Below are positions 23,001 through 36,496 of a stretch of DNA of 64,000 nt, in pieces. This DNA comes from Pelecanus crispus. Its lineage: Eukaryota; Chordata; Aves; Pelecaniformes; Pelecanidae. The notes beneath the pieces were generated by a model. It saw only the letters and a list, made by a program, of their open reading frames with translations. It searched no databases and was not told where the DNA came from. A program made the position numbers and the translations under genes. Location: the NCBI RefSeq assembly GCF_030463565.1, contig NC_134676.1:498501-562500 (forward strand). Direction: 5' to 3'. Numbering within the stretch: the first letter of the stretch is position 1; the number at the start of each line of letters is the position of its first letter.

Positions 23001-25579
23001 CAACTGCCCTCTGAAGTGCTTTGAATTGCTTCCGTCCTTTCTTTTTTTTTTTTCTGTGAGTTTAGATATTAGTGATAGGATTGGCTTTGATAGTTATTTG
23101 TTCTGTGAACAAAGGAGCAAGAGTAAGGGATGCAGTATGTTCAGACTTTGTAAACAAGAGCTAAAAGAAGTTTAGGAGTGGATGTAGAATGGTTTCTTCA
23201 TCCCTTTCTTTTCTTGTAGAGCCAAGTGAAAGCTGTGTAAGGTGATGTTAAGAAAATGGATCTTTGCAATGAAGTTGGAAGGATGTTCCCATCACTACTT
23301 CTTGGAGCCAAGTCTGACTGTGCTTACTGCTCCATGCAGCTACTGGGGGTGAAAAATTACACTTTTATCACCAGAAAGAAAAAAACCAAAAAACCTGAGC
23401 TACTTATACTGATGCTGTTAGACTGTGCTTGCCATGCAAAAAATAACAGCTTTATGGTAAGAATAAGCAGAAATTGAGATGAAAGTATACTTTACAAATC
23501 TATAGTTGTTTATGGTAGAATTATCAATATATATTGGGTATGTATCACCAAACCATATTTCAGGGATTTGATGTGCTCTGTAAGTGCATCAGAGGCCAGA
23601 GGTTTGGAAACCGAATCTGATCGGAGTTTTCTGGCTCCTGCATTCAAGAGCTGAGAGGCTAGACACAAAAGTGACTGTTAAAAGTTGTAAGGAGAAGGGG
23701 TCTCCTTGGGTAGCAGGGGTATTTTTCCATTTGTTTCTTATCGAAGTTAGAGATGAAGCAAGATCTTGCTTCCAGGATTCCACATTGGGGGATGATAAAA
23801 ATTCTGGTCCAAACTTCTGGTTTAGAAGAACTGATGCTGACTTTCTTTAGTGTTTGTCTCTACATTTAAGTCCTGATTAACTTTGAATGTTCTAAAAGCC
23901 ACTGAAGGAAGCACAGTGCTGGTGACAATTCAGCATAAAAGGTTTTCTTAGCAAACAGCACATCAGCTTCTCCATTATTCTGAGAATGCAGAGTGCAAAA
24001 AATCTAAAGATAGTTGCATTTTTTTATCTTACTAGAGTTCTTACCAGTTCTTCTCTAAGCCAGTATGCTGCCAAACCGTAGTTGTTAACAGCAGATAAGC
24101 ATAGAGGCTTTGCACCTGCGCTTAAACTGTTCTGGTTCATATTCTTCTGGTACAGTGCCACTGCCCACATGTAGGCTGAGAGAGCATTTGTCGCATCTAG
24201 GTTTGAGGAACACTTTGATTTGTCTTGGGCTGCTGCTGTGTATGTAACACTACCTGCCTTTCTGTCTTGGGGTTAATTCTCTCTGAATATTGGATGATCT
24301 GCAAACTCTTGTATTAGGGTCGATGTTGTTACAAATAAAAGGCAGAAAGGAGCAATGGGGAAATGTTTCCTGCCTCGCTATCAAATAACAAAGTCCTTTA
24401 TCAAAGGGGGAAAAAAGAATTTGTAATTTGGACTGTGTGCTCCTATTTTTTTTTCTTTTCTTTTTTTTTTTTTTTAAGAAAAAAAAAAAACCAACCCAAT
24501 TGGGGGCACAATTGGGAAATACTGAGTCCAAGATGTGCATGTTGTAACAAGCCATTGAGATAACAACGTGTAATCACACTTTCTATTTACATTATTATTA
24601 AATAATCAAAGACAGTGAACCATCTGCATGCTTGATTAAGAAGTAGAACTGCTTAATATTTGACAATTTTCTTAAATGCTGTTGTCCACAGGAGTAAAGC
24701 ACTGGAGCAAAGGAAATTACTGGGATGGTAGGGAAAATGTTTTCTGTTGTGGGAACAAGTAGCCCTCAATTCTCTGAACTCCAGATGGACTGCAGAGGAA
24801 GGAAATTACTAGACTTGCACAAAATATTAACCTCTAACTGCTTCAAAGTGGGTTTTTTTGGTTTTGTTCTGTGTAAAGAAACCCTTATGACTAAAGAGAT
24901 GTTCTGCATCAGCATACTGAAATATTTAGAGGTATGGCAGAGAAGCATCTGGCCACTGCATGTGACTAATATTTGCCAAGTATTGATCTAGTGTCTATCT
25001 CTGTTATTCTTTAACTTTAGTCCAAGGTTCAAAGTTTACTTTTTGTTTAAAAACTGATTGCAGAGGGAGTTTGTGTCCTCTAGCTAATCCAGTAGTGACA
25101 GAAGGGAGTAGAATGAAAATTGAGTTTACCACAACTTGGAGGAAAGCTCTGAAGCCCATACAGAAAACCTCTATGTGTACATACCCACAAACACAGCAGT
25201 ACATAATGAGCCTGAAAAAATGACAAAATGGAGCAAGTAATTAGTCCAAACCAGGAGAACAAGCAGAAGCCCCACATTTGTCCCACCTGTTTCTGCACGT
25301 GGGCAGCAAAAATGAAGTTGTGTTTATAACTTGTGCAATTGCATCTGTGCTAGCTTAAGCTGGCAAGACTAGATAGTAAAAGAACCTGGAAACCAGAGTA
25401 CAAATGTTATGTTCATATCTTTGCACATGTTACTGGGACTTTGCTACCCGAGTTCCTTGCACTGGTTTGAGGCAGTGGTTATTGCTCACTTTGCTGTGTA
25501 AATGTGTGTTACAGCTAAATTTTTTGTTAACTGAGAGCGAGTGCATTCAGCATTCCACAAGGTCAAGCTCACCGTATTC
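20061..25579. other. Intergenic, no gene recognised
   Basis: Single-copy-looking AT-rich sequence between CR1 copies. Low-complexity spots: tatatgggtatatata at about 22480-22497 and poly-T then poly-A at 24450-24490. No coding pattern. Confidence 0.6.
22160..22225 (+). mobile_element. Possible old CR1 RT fragment
   Basis: agtttctcaaggatctatag followed by tgggcttttcaatgtatttt resembles the CR1 segment for VPQGS..GP.LFN. It is short and diverged; this is a weak call. Confidence 0.3.
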
Positions 25580-26185
25580 AAGTCACAGAACCATAGTCTC
25601 AAAGAATGGTTTGGGTTGGAAGGGACCTTCAGAGGTTATCTGGTCCAGCCCCCCTGCCGTGGGCAGGGACGTCTTTCAGTAGACCAGGTTGCTCAGAGCC
25701 CTGTCCAACCTGACGCCCATCCCACTTCCAGGGATGGGGCATCCACAGCTTCTCTGGGCAGCCTGTGCCTGTGTCTCACCACCCTCATTGTAAAACATTT
25801 CTTCCTTATGTCCAGTCTAAACTCACCCTCTTTGGTTTGAAACTGTTGCCCCTTGTCCTGTCACTACAGGCTTTGGTAAAAAGTCTCTGTCTGTCTTACA
25901 AGCCCCCTTTACATATTGAAGAACTGCAAGAAGGTTGCTCTGGAGCTGTTTTCCAGTCTGAACACCACCAACTCTCTCAGCCTTTCCTCACAGAAGAGGT
26001 GTTCCAGTCCCTGGATCGTTTTTGTGGCCCTCCTCTGGACCTGCTTTAACAGGTCCAGGTTTTTCTTGGGCTGGGGACCCCAGAACTGGACAGAGTGCTC
26101 CAGGTGGGCTCTCACAAGAGCAGAGTAGAGAATTGCATCCTTTGACCAAAGGATGATTTCAGTTTTATCAGGTCCAAGCATCTAA
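25580..26185 (-). mobile_element. CR1 LINE 3' part, 5'-truncated
   Basis: Reverse-oriented CR1 about 600 bp long. The + strand starts with the complement of the typical tail (agaatggtttgggttggaag, ggaccttcagaggttatctg). At 25909-26181 the minus strand keeps an open stretch of ORF2 C-terminus ([20 protein letters not shown], then [20 protein letters not shown]). The lower part is frame-broken. Confidence 0.93.
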
Positions 26186-29100
26186 AAGCTAGGCAAAAAT
26201 TACATTTAAACTTGCATGGTTAACCTGATTGCTCTCCCTGTGAACATATATAATTCCCTGTTTTATATTCCCAGAGACTTATTTCTGGGACCTAACTCGG
26301 AAACCAGGCATCCTTGGCTTCAACAAAGTCAATGGCAATTGGCTGCACAGCCACCACACGTGATCAAATAATTTCTTTGCAAGTCTTCAGCTTCCTGAAC
26401 GTTCAGGCCTGCAAACCCACCATGTGTCTGTCTCCCATTCCAGTGTTGGTAACTATCAGGCCTTGGTGAGAGCTGGCTACCTGCACACCCCGCTGATCTG
26501 GACTGAGCCAGAGGAAAATCCAGCTACTAGCAAGGTGGCTATTGCCTTCCTCTGCTGTCGTAGTATAACCTGCTGGAAATAGTAGATGTTTCAACCAGCT
26601 TCTAGGTTATTAGCAAAAACGTTGTGGCAAATTATTACAACACTTAAAAATTTGAAAATATTTGAAAAAATTCGCTACAGGCATAAACCTTAAAGTGCTT
26701 GCATTGTTATACAGTACTGATAATTATCAAACAGGAGAATGCACTGCAATTTAAAGTAAAAAACTTGTATTAATGAGGTTGAGATATGACAGGGTAAAAG
26801 ATAATAAATTTGTGTATTTGTAATGAACATATCTTAAGTTTATATTGTATTGCGCTTTACACCTACGAGTCTAATCTGTCAAGCTAATGAAACGCCCACA
26901 GCAAACGGCAGAAAATAAGTTGAGTGAAAATAGCAGATGCATTTGCGCAAGAATAAATTGAATTTGAAAAAGGCTCTCAATCAAAAGCTGGGGAAAATAA
27001 TCAATGGTAATCATCAACAGATTATTTATCTTTGTGATCCTTGTATTGGAGATGTTTGAAACGTGAGCGTTTCCTGTTGTGTTGCCATAGCAAATCCTGG
27101 GTGCCTTTCTCATGACAGTGTTATGTAGGAATGTAAATGACAGTGGGTTTTATGTGGAGTCAACCTTGGAATGAAAGAAAAGAACAAAATTCACCTTGTC
27201 ATTCAGTTAGATTTAAAACACTGAAGATTGCTAGAGCAGAGAAGAGGTTGGCTTTGAGAAGAGGGTATGGGCCAGATTTTTTTTTTTAAAGGTATTTCAG
27301 CTGTTTGCCAGTAGGTTTTCAATGCCCAAATACTCATTAAATATAGTTATAAGACAATAACTGTAATTCTCACATGCACAATTGATCTACTGAGTTATCC
27401 CTACCTAATTAATGTCCTAATATACATAATGGCTTTCTGGGCCATTAGCATTAGTGCAGGGTCTGTCTGCCCCGCTGTTCTGCAGCGCAGATGAGGCGTA
27501 GCCGAGCGCAAGGCACAAAGAGTTGATGCCGTAGTGGCGGTAGGGGCCTGATGCTGCCTCTGGCACCCCGTGTCCTTTTTTCTCTAGCTACCCCCAGGTG
27601 TTGTTTTGCACCAGACCTGCAGCAGGCAATTCTAAGTGTTACCAGAAGCTCTTTGCCAGCCTGCAGCGGTGATGGACTTGTGGTCAGGCTGTTGCCAGTG
27701 CCCTAAGTGTGGCTGTACTTCGTGTCGGACCCAGCTCCCCCCGGCCGGGTGCTGAACCACTGCTAGGACCAGCTTTCGTGGGAGGTACCCGGCTCCAGAG
27801 GCTGTCTGCATCGGGCTTTACCTTGGGGCTGTAGTCAGCCCTCGTTTGAGAGAGGTTGTGTGAGGCACAGGTGAGGGTAGGAGCCTGTGTGACACCTGTG
27901 TGAGTTTGTAGAAGTGTTGCTCTGATGGCTTTCCAGAGTGGAGGCCGTGGCAAGTGAAGGAAACCACAGACCTCTGGACTGTGTATGCAGAGACAGCAAG
28001 CAGGGTAGAGGTGTCTGAGGAACACAAGGGTGAATGTGTATTAGATAAAAAATAAGAGGCGCCAGGTTCAAAACAACTGGAGATACTCCTTCACACTGAA
28101 AATGGTCACGGGCGCTGTGCTCAAGCAGCTGTAATACTAGAATTTCCCATGACACCAGAAACTATTCATTTTAAAAATATATAAATTGTATGGGTATTTA
28201 TGTGCAAAGAAAAAGAAGGTATCGCCACTGTAGTAGGTCCTTGAGCTGCATGTCACTCATGTTTGAAAGTGCGTTTGCTGGAAGCACTACCCTGCTCTTA
28301 AGCTGTTTTGGCAGAATCTGCAACTCGGATGCTTGTCCAGCTGGGCCTTTAATTTGATCTGGTATGGTTGTTTTCATTCATGAAGGCGAGCTTAAAAGAG
28401 AAAGGGAATTAATTTGGATAGTGCAGGATTTTTCCTTTGTCAGGAGTAGGAAATGTCAGGGTGGGAAGCAACCAAGTTTGAGGGCTGGAAGCGCGGGCGT
28501 GTTTGCTGCTGGCACAGTTACTGCAGCGTCTCCTGCGGGCGGCTGCAGCGCGGTGTTGGCGTATCGCTAGCGGTTTGTGATTTGAATACATTGACATGGG
28601 CGTTGGTTTGTTTTGCTTGTTTCTCAAGGGTAACGAAACGTTACTTGCCATATACAAACAGCATATAGTAAGGATTTGTACAGTCTTTAACAACTTAAAT
28701 TTTGGCAAGGTAGTATTCTATTTTTCATTTCCAATTCTAAATGCAAATGGAATTGCTATGGGTGTGCTGTGGTGGTTTGTTATTCTCTTTTTTTTTTTTT
28801 TTAAACCTACTGGATATAACTATGCCAAAACATTTAATCCACATGTATGTATCACTGGAAGAGATGTACGTGGAGGTGTGGTGTTTGTTTTTAAACTGTT
28901 GTAAGGAGCGCTGGTTAGTTGTATGTTTCAGCATTACACAGTTTGTCACTTTACAGCAGACAGATGCTTGCTCGTGTCAAGGAGTACATCAACAATTCAG
29001 CCCAGTTAGTTCCAGCACAAGGGAGGCTGCAATATTAGCTGATAGAATTGACTTTGAGACACGTCGCCTGGCTGCTCTGGCTTAGGAAGAGGTGGCGGCT

Positions 29101-29924
29101 TGAAGAAAGGGCAGGAGATGGGCAGCCCTTTCAGAAACAAGTGCCCAAGGGAGGAAAACAGAGAGGGGCACAAATAAGGTTTATACAAAGTAAATCAGCT
29201 GCTGCTCTGTGGTGTTGATACAGCTGAACAGTAAAGAGGCTGCTGCACTGAATAACAAAGCAGAGTAAGTCGTGCTGCAACTGCAAGTTGAGATGATGAC
29301 CGCAACATCGCACGCATGCACAGAAATAGCTCTGTTGCAAAGCTTAATAGGCCGAGTCGTCGAGGGGCTTGGTGTCTTTAGGAAGTCATACGGCAGCATT
29401 AGGGAGCTCCCAGTAACTTTATTTGTAACAGGTATTTGCATCTATTGGTAAGCTGAGCAGTGTTTCTGATGGCAGGTGGTGTTTCTGGGTGGTATTAAGA
29501 GATTTCTTTTTTCCTTAGTTGCCATGGCTGCCCTTGTTCCTCTTCCAGGTCCGGGACTCCTGGACACTTGCTTAAGTGGATGGGGGGGGTGTGGGGTGTG
29601 TGGTGGTGTGCCTTTTTTTTTCTTCCTTTTTTCTTTTTCTTCAACAAATTGCAGCTGAAGGTAGCTGCAAGGATATGCTTAGTGACACTGGATGTGTATT
29701 AGTGCAAGCCAGATCAGTGTTGCATGTAGGCTGCACTTCATGTTGCGGCTCAAAAGCCAGGAGATAATTTGTTATGTACTGATTCTATATTTAAGACTAA
29801 CGGATAATTTAGTCCCTCTGCAACTCTCTTAAGCACTGATACTAGCTGAGCAGGAACATATTGTATTCCTAAAGTGAGCTGGTAAGCCAGAAGTATGACT
29901 TGCGGTGACTTTCTTGGTGGTTTG

Positions 29925-30006
29925 GTTTGTTTTGGTTGGTTGGTTGTTTATTCTTGTTGGTTTTTGTTTTGTGTGTGTGTGGTTGGTTTTTTTTTTTTTT
30001 TTTTTA
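29925..30006. repeat. G/T-rich tract ending in poly-T
   Basis: Repeated ggtttgg/ggttggttgg words, then gtgtgtgtgtgg and about 18 T. On the minus strand it is A/C-rich. Similar G/T-plus-poly-T tracts occur at 37125-37160 and 42265-42325. Confidence 0.85.
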
Positions 30007-30102
30007 AGTTAGGCATTCATACAGATGAATGATGCCTAACAGAAAAGGCAACATTAGTTCCATTGCTGTTAATAAGAAGTTGTTCTTAGTAGTACAATTG
30101 TA

Positions 30103-30165
30103 ATAATTGGAATAATAATAATAATATAATTAATATTATATTAATATAATAATAATTGGAATTGT
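30103..30165. repeat. AT-rich (AAT)n palindromic tract
   Basis: About 60 bases of almost only A and T, built of ataataat and attaatat words, flanked on both sides by aattgga (30105 and 30154). It is partly self-complementary. Nearby, 30009-30039 holds an imperfect inverted repeat (ttaggcattcat .. atgaatgatgcctaa). Confidence 0.85.
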
Positions 30166-30960
30166 AACACTGAAAATCCAAACAAATTTACCAATGCATG
30201 GACTTGCGTTGTTAAACTGAACTTTGTTGAGTTTGTTGCAAGTAGGGTTGTGGGCTGCAGAAAATTCTGCTGTAAACATAGAAAATATGCAATAAGAGTG
30301 ATAGAACATTCACATGTCAGGTATGGCTTAAGCAGGAAAACTTTAAGGGTGCTGCTTTGTACGGTCACCGCAGAATTGGATAATTCAAGAACAGAATTTC
30401 TCATGGAAGTCTGGTGCAGTATTGTGGTTTATGTATTAGAAATTATGATGGAACACAGGAGATACCAGTAAGAAATTGGGAGAGGTGCAATTTTTGTATG
30501 TTATCGAATGACACTTCTTTAGAGAACACTGCATAATCACTAACCTCATTAATTGTTCAAATCCTTATAGAGAGAAGTTACCTTGAATCGTGCCCTCTGA
30601 GGGGGGGTTGTGCACCAGTGACCAGTAGCCACTGTAAACCTTTCTCAGGAATACATTCTTAGTCAGCTGAAAACATTGCACACATTACTGTCCCAGGAAT
30701 GCAGCGAGGACCATGGGGAAAAACTTGGGAACTGCTTTTACAGACGCTGAAGTATGTAGATGGTGTGTTTAATTGCTTAAAAATAAACCAGGTACAGATG
30801 TGACGGCACATGGGCTCCCCCAGCCACATCCCAGGCTGTGAAAGCCTTCCTGCACAGTGTGACCTTCAGGCATTTTTTTTTTTTTTTAACAAAACAAAAC
30901 AAAGCTTTAGTTAGACAAAAAATGTATTTGAAGTATAAAATGCTGTAGCTTCCATAATTC

Positions 30961-30966
30961 TTTATT
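30961..30966 (-). terminator. Candidate distal poly(A) signal AATAAA for NEDD4L
   Basis: The + strand reads tttatt, that is AATAAA on the minus strand. T-rich and GTTTT-type sequence follows about 55-75 bases downstream on the minus strand. It is one of several possible signals. Confidence 0.3.
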
Positions 30967-33900
30967 AAATATTTAATTAAGTTGCATCATTTCATTACAA
31001 CAACTTCATTTTGTCACATTGAGCTTTTGCTGTCAGGAAAACAAACTACAATTTCTTTCACTGCTCCTCAGAAAATAAATGGAAAAAATGACTTTTGTCC
31101 ATAAACAAATCCTTTCCCCACAGTGTATCAAATCCAACCACAGTTTAAAGCTGTATTAATTGTGAAAATGAGCATTATTTGTAAGTAGTACTTTTAAAAT
31201 AAATTTTAAGGTAGTTTATCATAATTTCGAATAGCCTTCTAGTATGAGCTGATTTTTACAAAAAAAAAAAATTATTGAACAGTGTGAATTTAATCTGGAA
31301 TGTTTGACACTTTTGCACGTTTAGAAATACTAATAATCTCAGTTTTAAATTTGATTTGATATTTATGTTCACAAACGCAGAACATGGCAACATTGTTTTC
31401 TGGAGTTTCCCATTCGGGTTTTGAGAATCATAAGCTATTCACTACTGCGCGGTTGTGACAAACCTGCCGTGGGGGCAGACGGCTCACAAGCCCCTCTAAA
31501 TCCGATGGAACGGATTAGACTATAAAAATGCAACACGTACTATTGTATGCGGATGCATGCTGTGTGTATTTTTACAGCTACATGTTAAAAATTTAAGCGG
31601 GGGGGGGAAGGCAAGGTCTATGTGGAAATAATATAGAAAATAATATAGAAAAGGAAACAAAGCCAACATGTAAAGTGGAGGATGAATGTAGACAGATGGT
31701 TAGAGGTGTGGCTGGACAGACGCACGGCTAAATGTGGTTCGCAGGGACAGTGATGGTGGCTGACAGGGTTCCAGGTGCGCTACGGCAGACCCGATGGGTA
31801 TGGAACATTAACGTGGTTAGATTCCAGTTTTATGTTTCCCATGCATTTCAGACCTGCATTACTTCCTAGTGCAACATCGTAACAGATGGGCGAAGACTGC
31901 AGGGGTTTTTCTTTGTTGCTGTAATTTTACATACAAAAGGAAAAGTTTTTATTAAAAAGATATGCAAATTAATGTATGTTTTAAGATGTCCAATCTGGTA
32001 ATCTACCTTTTTTTTTCCCCTATTATATGTACTGATAATTAGCCCTTGCAATAACATGGGTATGATCACTTATTTTTAACTCTTAAAGTGCAGCCTAACT
32101 GTCCAGCTCCCCCTCCCTGGCTCCCTAGTTTTCACAGTTCCTGGCCCTTTAGCGTCACGTAAAATGCTTCACCCAAAGCATGGGGAACGGGTTACTGCCA
32201 ATGCTGCAGCCGTGATTGCCCGTTTGACAGGGCTGAGCACGGGGCAGCCAGGCACCCTTGGGGCGCGGGGCAGGCGCTCGCCGCGTGCTTAGCGCTTGTG
32301 GCTGCATCCGCTGCCGATTTATCAGCACACGTGTCCTGCCGGCGCGGCATGCGTGCTCCTTTCCCTCCATCCACAGAGGGAGAGGTCAGCATGAGCGAGA
32401 CAGAAATAAGATAAATCTTGGGGTAACAGAGGGTTTGGGGTGTGGTGGTCGTTGGTTTTTTTTTTTTTACTTTTTTGTACTGAAAGATAAAAAGCAGCTA
32501 GGCATGCAAGCAGGAGTTAATGTGATCGCTATGGTGTATGTTAAGGCTTATCGCTCTGTGCCTTGTAAGGTTGTAGTTAATGTGAACAGAAGGTGACAGC
32601 TGCAGACCCAGTATTCTGTATTGTGGCTAACGGTTTTATGACTTATTTGCCCTAAGGTTTCTTAAGAGCAGACAAGTAATGGTTTAGGTACTACCTTTAT
32701 GATTACCATTTATTAACCAAAAAAACCCGTAGTTGACTAGAACCTTTTAAAATACTGTTGGGCCATTTTGTGGCGAAGGGGCTAAACTGTCGGTACACGA
32801 GTGAACTGTGCGAAGAAAGGCGCGCTACATGGTACAGCTCCCACGGGCGCGTTAGTTGCTTTGTGGTTTAGGTGTTTTAAGTAAGTGATATTCGGCTGGC
32901 TTTTTTTCCTAGACAGATTCCTTCAAATGTGAAGGACTCTGAGATGGAAAGTCTGGAATCCAGCTTAGGCTCGCAGTAACAGCGCTATGGCTGTGTTAAA
33001 GGAGCCCTGCAGAAGAAAGTCCGTTTCCTCCGCAGCTGCTGCTTTGCACAGCTAGCACCCTTCACTTAACCTCATACAGGTTATTGCAAAACTGAAGGTA
33101 ACGTTGCGGGTTTTGTCATAGCATTGAAGATCTTAACTTTTTGGCTGATGAGAGGGGTGTATCTGCCCAAGGGCTTAGCCACCAATGTAGCCACCAGTAA
33201 TAAAATCGGAGTTGCATGGGTACGATACAGTTTAGCAGGGGCTTACACCCCTGTAACTACCGCAATGCTGAGCCTGTAACAGCCTGATCGCTGTAGCTAA
33301 CAGGGGGGCTTCTGATACCTGTAACAAAAGCTTTATGCAGCAAAGGGACCGGGCTGAGCAATTCCCCTCAGCTTATCCTACAGGTCGTCTTGCTCACTTG
33401 TGAACCCTGGATTACTGATGGACTGCAACAAGAAAAGGACGGTTTCACTTCCATAGCGCAGGCAGCTGTAGTGCATCTGTAAAGGGAAAACACCATGCTG
33501 TGCCCTAACACTGTGGGTGACTGGTAACAAAAAGTGATGAGCTGGCTTACTGGTACGTTCACCTGGGCTGTTAGGAATAATGCCTCCAGGGAACATTGGA
33601 CAGACCCATTCCAAACCAAAATCTAACGGGGTAGCTGTGCGCGGCACTGCGTTGGCTCTACAGTGACGGTGGGTTTGCTGTGCAGGTGGGAGCTGTGGCT
33701 GCAGTGTCTGGGGCACAAGAAGCACAAACAGTAGCATTTATTGAGCTATTTGCATTAATCGCAAGACAGCCAAAATAGCACAAATTTCAGCATGAGCTGT
33801 GCCAGGCTGTTGGCACTGTGTTGGGCCTCGTCAGTGCCGCCTGAGGGAGGGCAGGTCCCTGTGTGCTGCACTCAAAGCTGCCACTCTAAAGGCGCACCTT

Positions 33901-35788
33901 GAGGGGTCAAGGGCTTGCTTTTAGTATTAAACTGTTTCCTAAAAATGAAAACCCCTTCTCTAAAGTAAACCACAACAGTCCAAATGCATGTTAATTACAA
34001 CTCATACAGTGGAATTCACCTTGCTATTTTAATACCTAGCACATGCTCTTGGAGTGTCTATCAGTTTGTGAGATAAGTGGATCTGAAAAGATGTTAAGCC
34101 AAGTCATTCTAAATTTTCTTAAAAAAAAAAAAAAGAAAAAAATCTAAATCCAAACAACAAAAGTTTCCCTTCTAGTCAGATGTCGCTATGTAATTCTATA
34201 TAGCTGAAAGAGCTCTGATGTAGCTAAGTATTAGCAAACCTGCTTTAGAGGGTGAGGGGAGGGAAGGGACCAGAGCAGGATCACAAGAGGAGAAATGGCA
34301 GAGTCTTGAGCACAGCCTGACTGCTGGGTCACAGCCTTCATCTACAAGTGAGATCACATTTCAGTTTCACAGCCAAAAAAGCCTCAGGAGTTCTTAAGGT
34401 TCTGACACATGGCCCTGGACAGGAACAGAGCCTCCAACCACACCAGAAATCCTCCAGGTTAAGACAGACAGAAACAAATTTTGGAGTCTGACACTTCCCC
34501 CAGGTGAGCCCATGTTGTAACCAGCTGTGCTTAACATACTGAAGGGCAGTGGAAATACTGGGATTTGCCTGGTGCTCTCCACCTTCCCTGTGCGCCTCCC
34601 CACTGCAGAACGCTTCGTACAGTGTTCCTCCGGCTGCTCGGATGCAGCCCGTGTCTTGTGTTCAAGCTCATCAAGTGTAAAAGGGCAGAAAGGAATGTCA
34701 GGAAACTTACTTAATAGAAAACGGATCTTAAGCTGTGTTCAAATGATAGAATAACCTTCCTCATGCATCTAGTAGCGCATCAAACATTCTGCTAGCACGC
34801 AACCATTTGCTGAGCGTTACTAGCATTAAGGCTTCTTCCCAGCGGAGGAATTACTGTAGTACAGCGTGGCTGCTCGCTCGCAGGTGCGGGCTGTGCTTGC
34901 CAGCGGGTGTTGGGGAGGGGGTAAGGGCAGGGCTAAACAAGCTGTTGGCAATGGGGTGAAATTTTGTTTTGGCATGCAGTGTCACCTTGCTTCCTAAGCA
35001 TTAAATGGGTTCTTGGGGGGAAAAAGCCTGTATCTAGGTAAGTATGTGGGCAACACTTACAAAACTGAACGTTAAATTGCTGAAGCCGTACCCTCAAACC
35101 TACTCCGGTAGTACTGTAGCCATTTAACTTCAGTGGATCAATACAAATCCTTCACTTTTAATCTGTCACGAAAGAGATGCAACTCAGACATTATAGTTTA
35201 AGCATGCAACATGTCATAGGTAACAAAATTGATTAGATAGCAGTGTATATTAAATAAATCTTTGTGATTAAGTAAAAAATAAATCACAAAAACAATTGCT
35301 GAGGAACGTGTCTGCAGGCTCAGCTCTACATCTGTTTGGTTTTTTTTTTCTCCTTTTATACATCAGCAGCAGCCAAATTCACAATTGATAGATATTGCAC
35401 CAGAAAGACATGTGCAGTGAGAAGGAATATAATCACATTAATGTTTATGATAAAAAACAGATATGACTTCCATGTGTTACATAAAGTGCCTTTAGAATTG
35501 GTGCAGTTAGAAACAAACAAAACCCCCGTTGTTATTTAGATATCATTAGCAAATGCATACAAAGAGGAGACAGAACAGACCTGTTTTCCATAGTGCCAAA
35601 TCACATAGTGCCAGGTTTCATTCAAAATGCCTCCATTGCAAACAGTAAAGAGGAAAGGATAATAAAAGAATCACTATACAAAGGTAATGACAGGGTTAAG
35701 CATATTTTCCTAAAACGATTAATGCCAACCCTACCCCAAAATGCTTTATATAGTACATGTGAATATTACCAATAATGAGGCAATTTCT

Positions 35789-35794
35789 TTTATT
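35789..35794 (-). terminator. Candidate proximal poly(A) signal AATAAA for NEDD4L
   Basis: AATAAA on the minus strand about 0.7 kb after the NEDD4L stop codon. A second one lies at 36215-36220, about 0.28 kb after the stop. Use cannot be judged from sequence. Confidence 0.25.
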
Positions 35795-36496
35795 GAACAT
35801 GAGATTTGGCATGCTATGTTATGATTCTCCCTTGACTTGTAACTATTCTAATATTTATACAAAAACGCAACATCCAGTCCATACTTCTGGATACAGAAAA
35901 ATATTTATGTGCTCAATGAAAAGAGTTGCTCTCGATATACAGCCCACGTAGAGAAAATTTCTAACGTAGCTTTCTCCTGCTTTCTTAACAGTTTGGAAAC
36001 ACAAGGCTCAAAATGTGCTTTGAAAAAACGACACTGGCATCAAGTCTGGTATGAAATTAAGAAAAAATGCTCATTTCTCCAAGTATATGATATTTAATTG
36101 TAATGAAATAAAATCGGAAAATGTCTAAATCAATTAAAAAGTAAACTTGAGTTGTAATACTATACCTGTAAAATGATTAATTCCATTCATTGTCATTAGA
36201 AATTATGTAAAATATTTATTAAGGGCTTTGCCTACAGAGGCACAACATAAATAGAGTAAGTCCTGCTGAAATGTGATCAGAGTTCACGTGAAGCAGTTGG
36301 TAATCTGCTGTGGAAACGTCAGAAAAGCCACCCGCAGATTACAGTTCAGACTTCTGGATTCAGGCAACTGCACCGTCAAAGGGTTTGCTCCATGAACCAA
36401 CGCTGTGCAACCGTTCTGCCATAGTCACTCTGCGTCCATTAGGCAAATGCAAAAGTGCAAGCAGAACTTGCTTGAAGGGGGAAACAGGCTGGCGCT

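Larger units (their letters stand above)
26186..30960. other. Intergenic downstream of NEDD4L, no gene recognised
   Basis: AT-rich with two GC/CpG-richer patches (about 27460-27900 and 28480-28570). Poly-T runs lie at 28789-28803 and 29984-30006. All ORFs are short and lack coding character. Confidence 0.6.
30961..36496 (-). other. NEDD4L: Probable NEDD4L 3' UTR, end uncertain
   Basis: This stretch follows the NEDD4L stop on the minus strand and shows no coding pattern. Minus-strand AATAAA signals occur at 36215-36220, 35789-35794 and 30961-30966. The last is followed by a U/GU-rich tract (repeated GTTTT around 30889-30905), which makes a good distal poly(A) site and would give a UTR of about 5.5 kb. 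I recall that mammalian NEDD4L mRNAs have long 3' UTRs. A CpG-rich patch lies at about 32230-32360. The true end cannot be set from sequence alone. Confidence 0.45.

Noticed and set aside
25404..26181. Cluster of ORFs as host genes
   Set aside because: They lie over a reverse-oriented CR1; the 25909-26181 minus frame is CR1 ORF2 C-terminus and the rest are shadows.
33368..33737. Overlapping minus ORFs of 83 and 119 residues
   Set aside because: They lie in the presumed NEDD4L 3' UTR, overlap in different frames and resemble no family.
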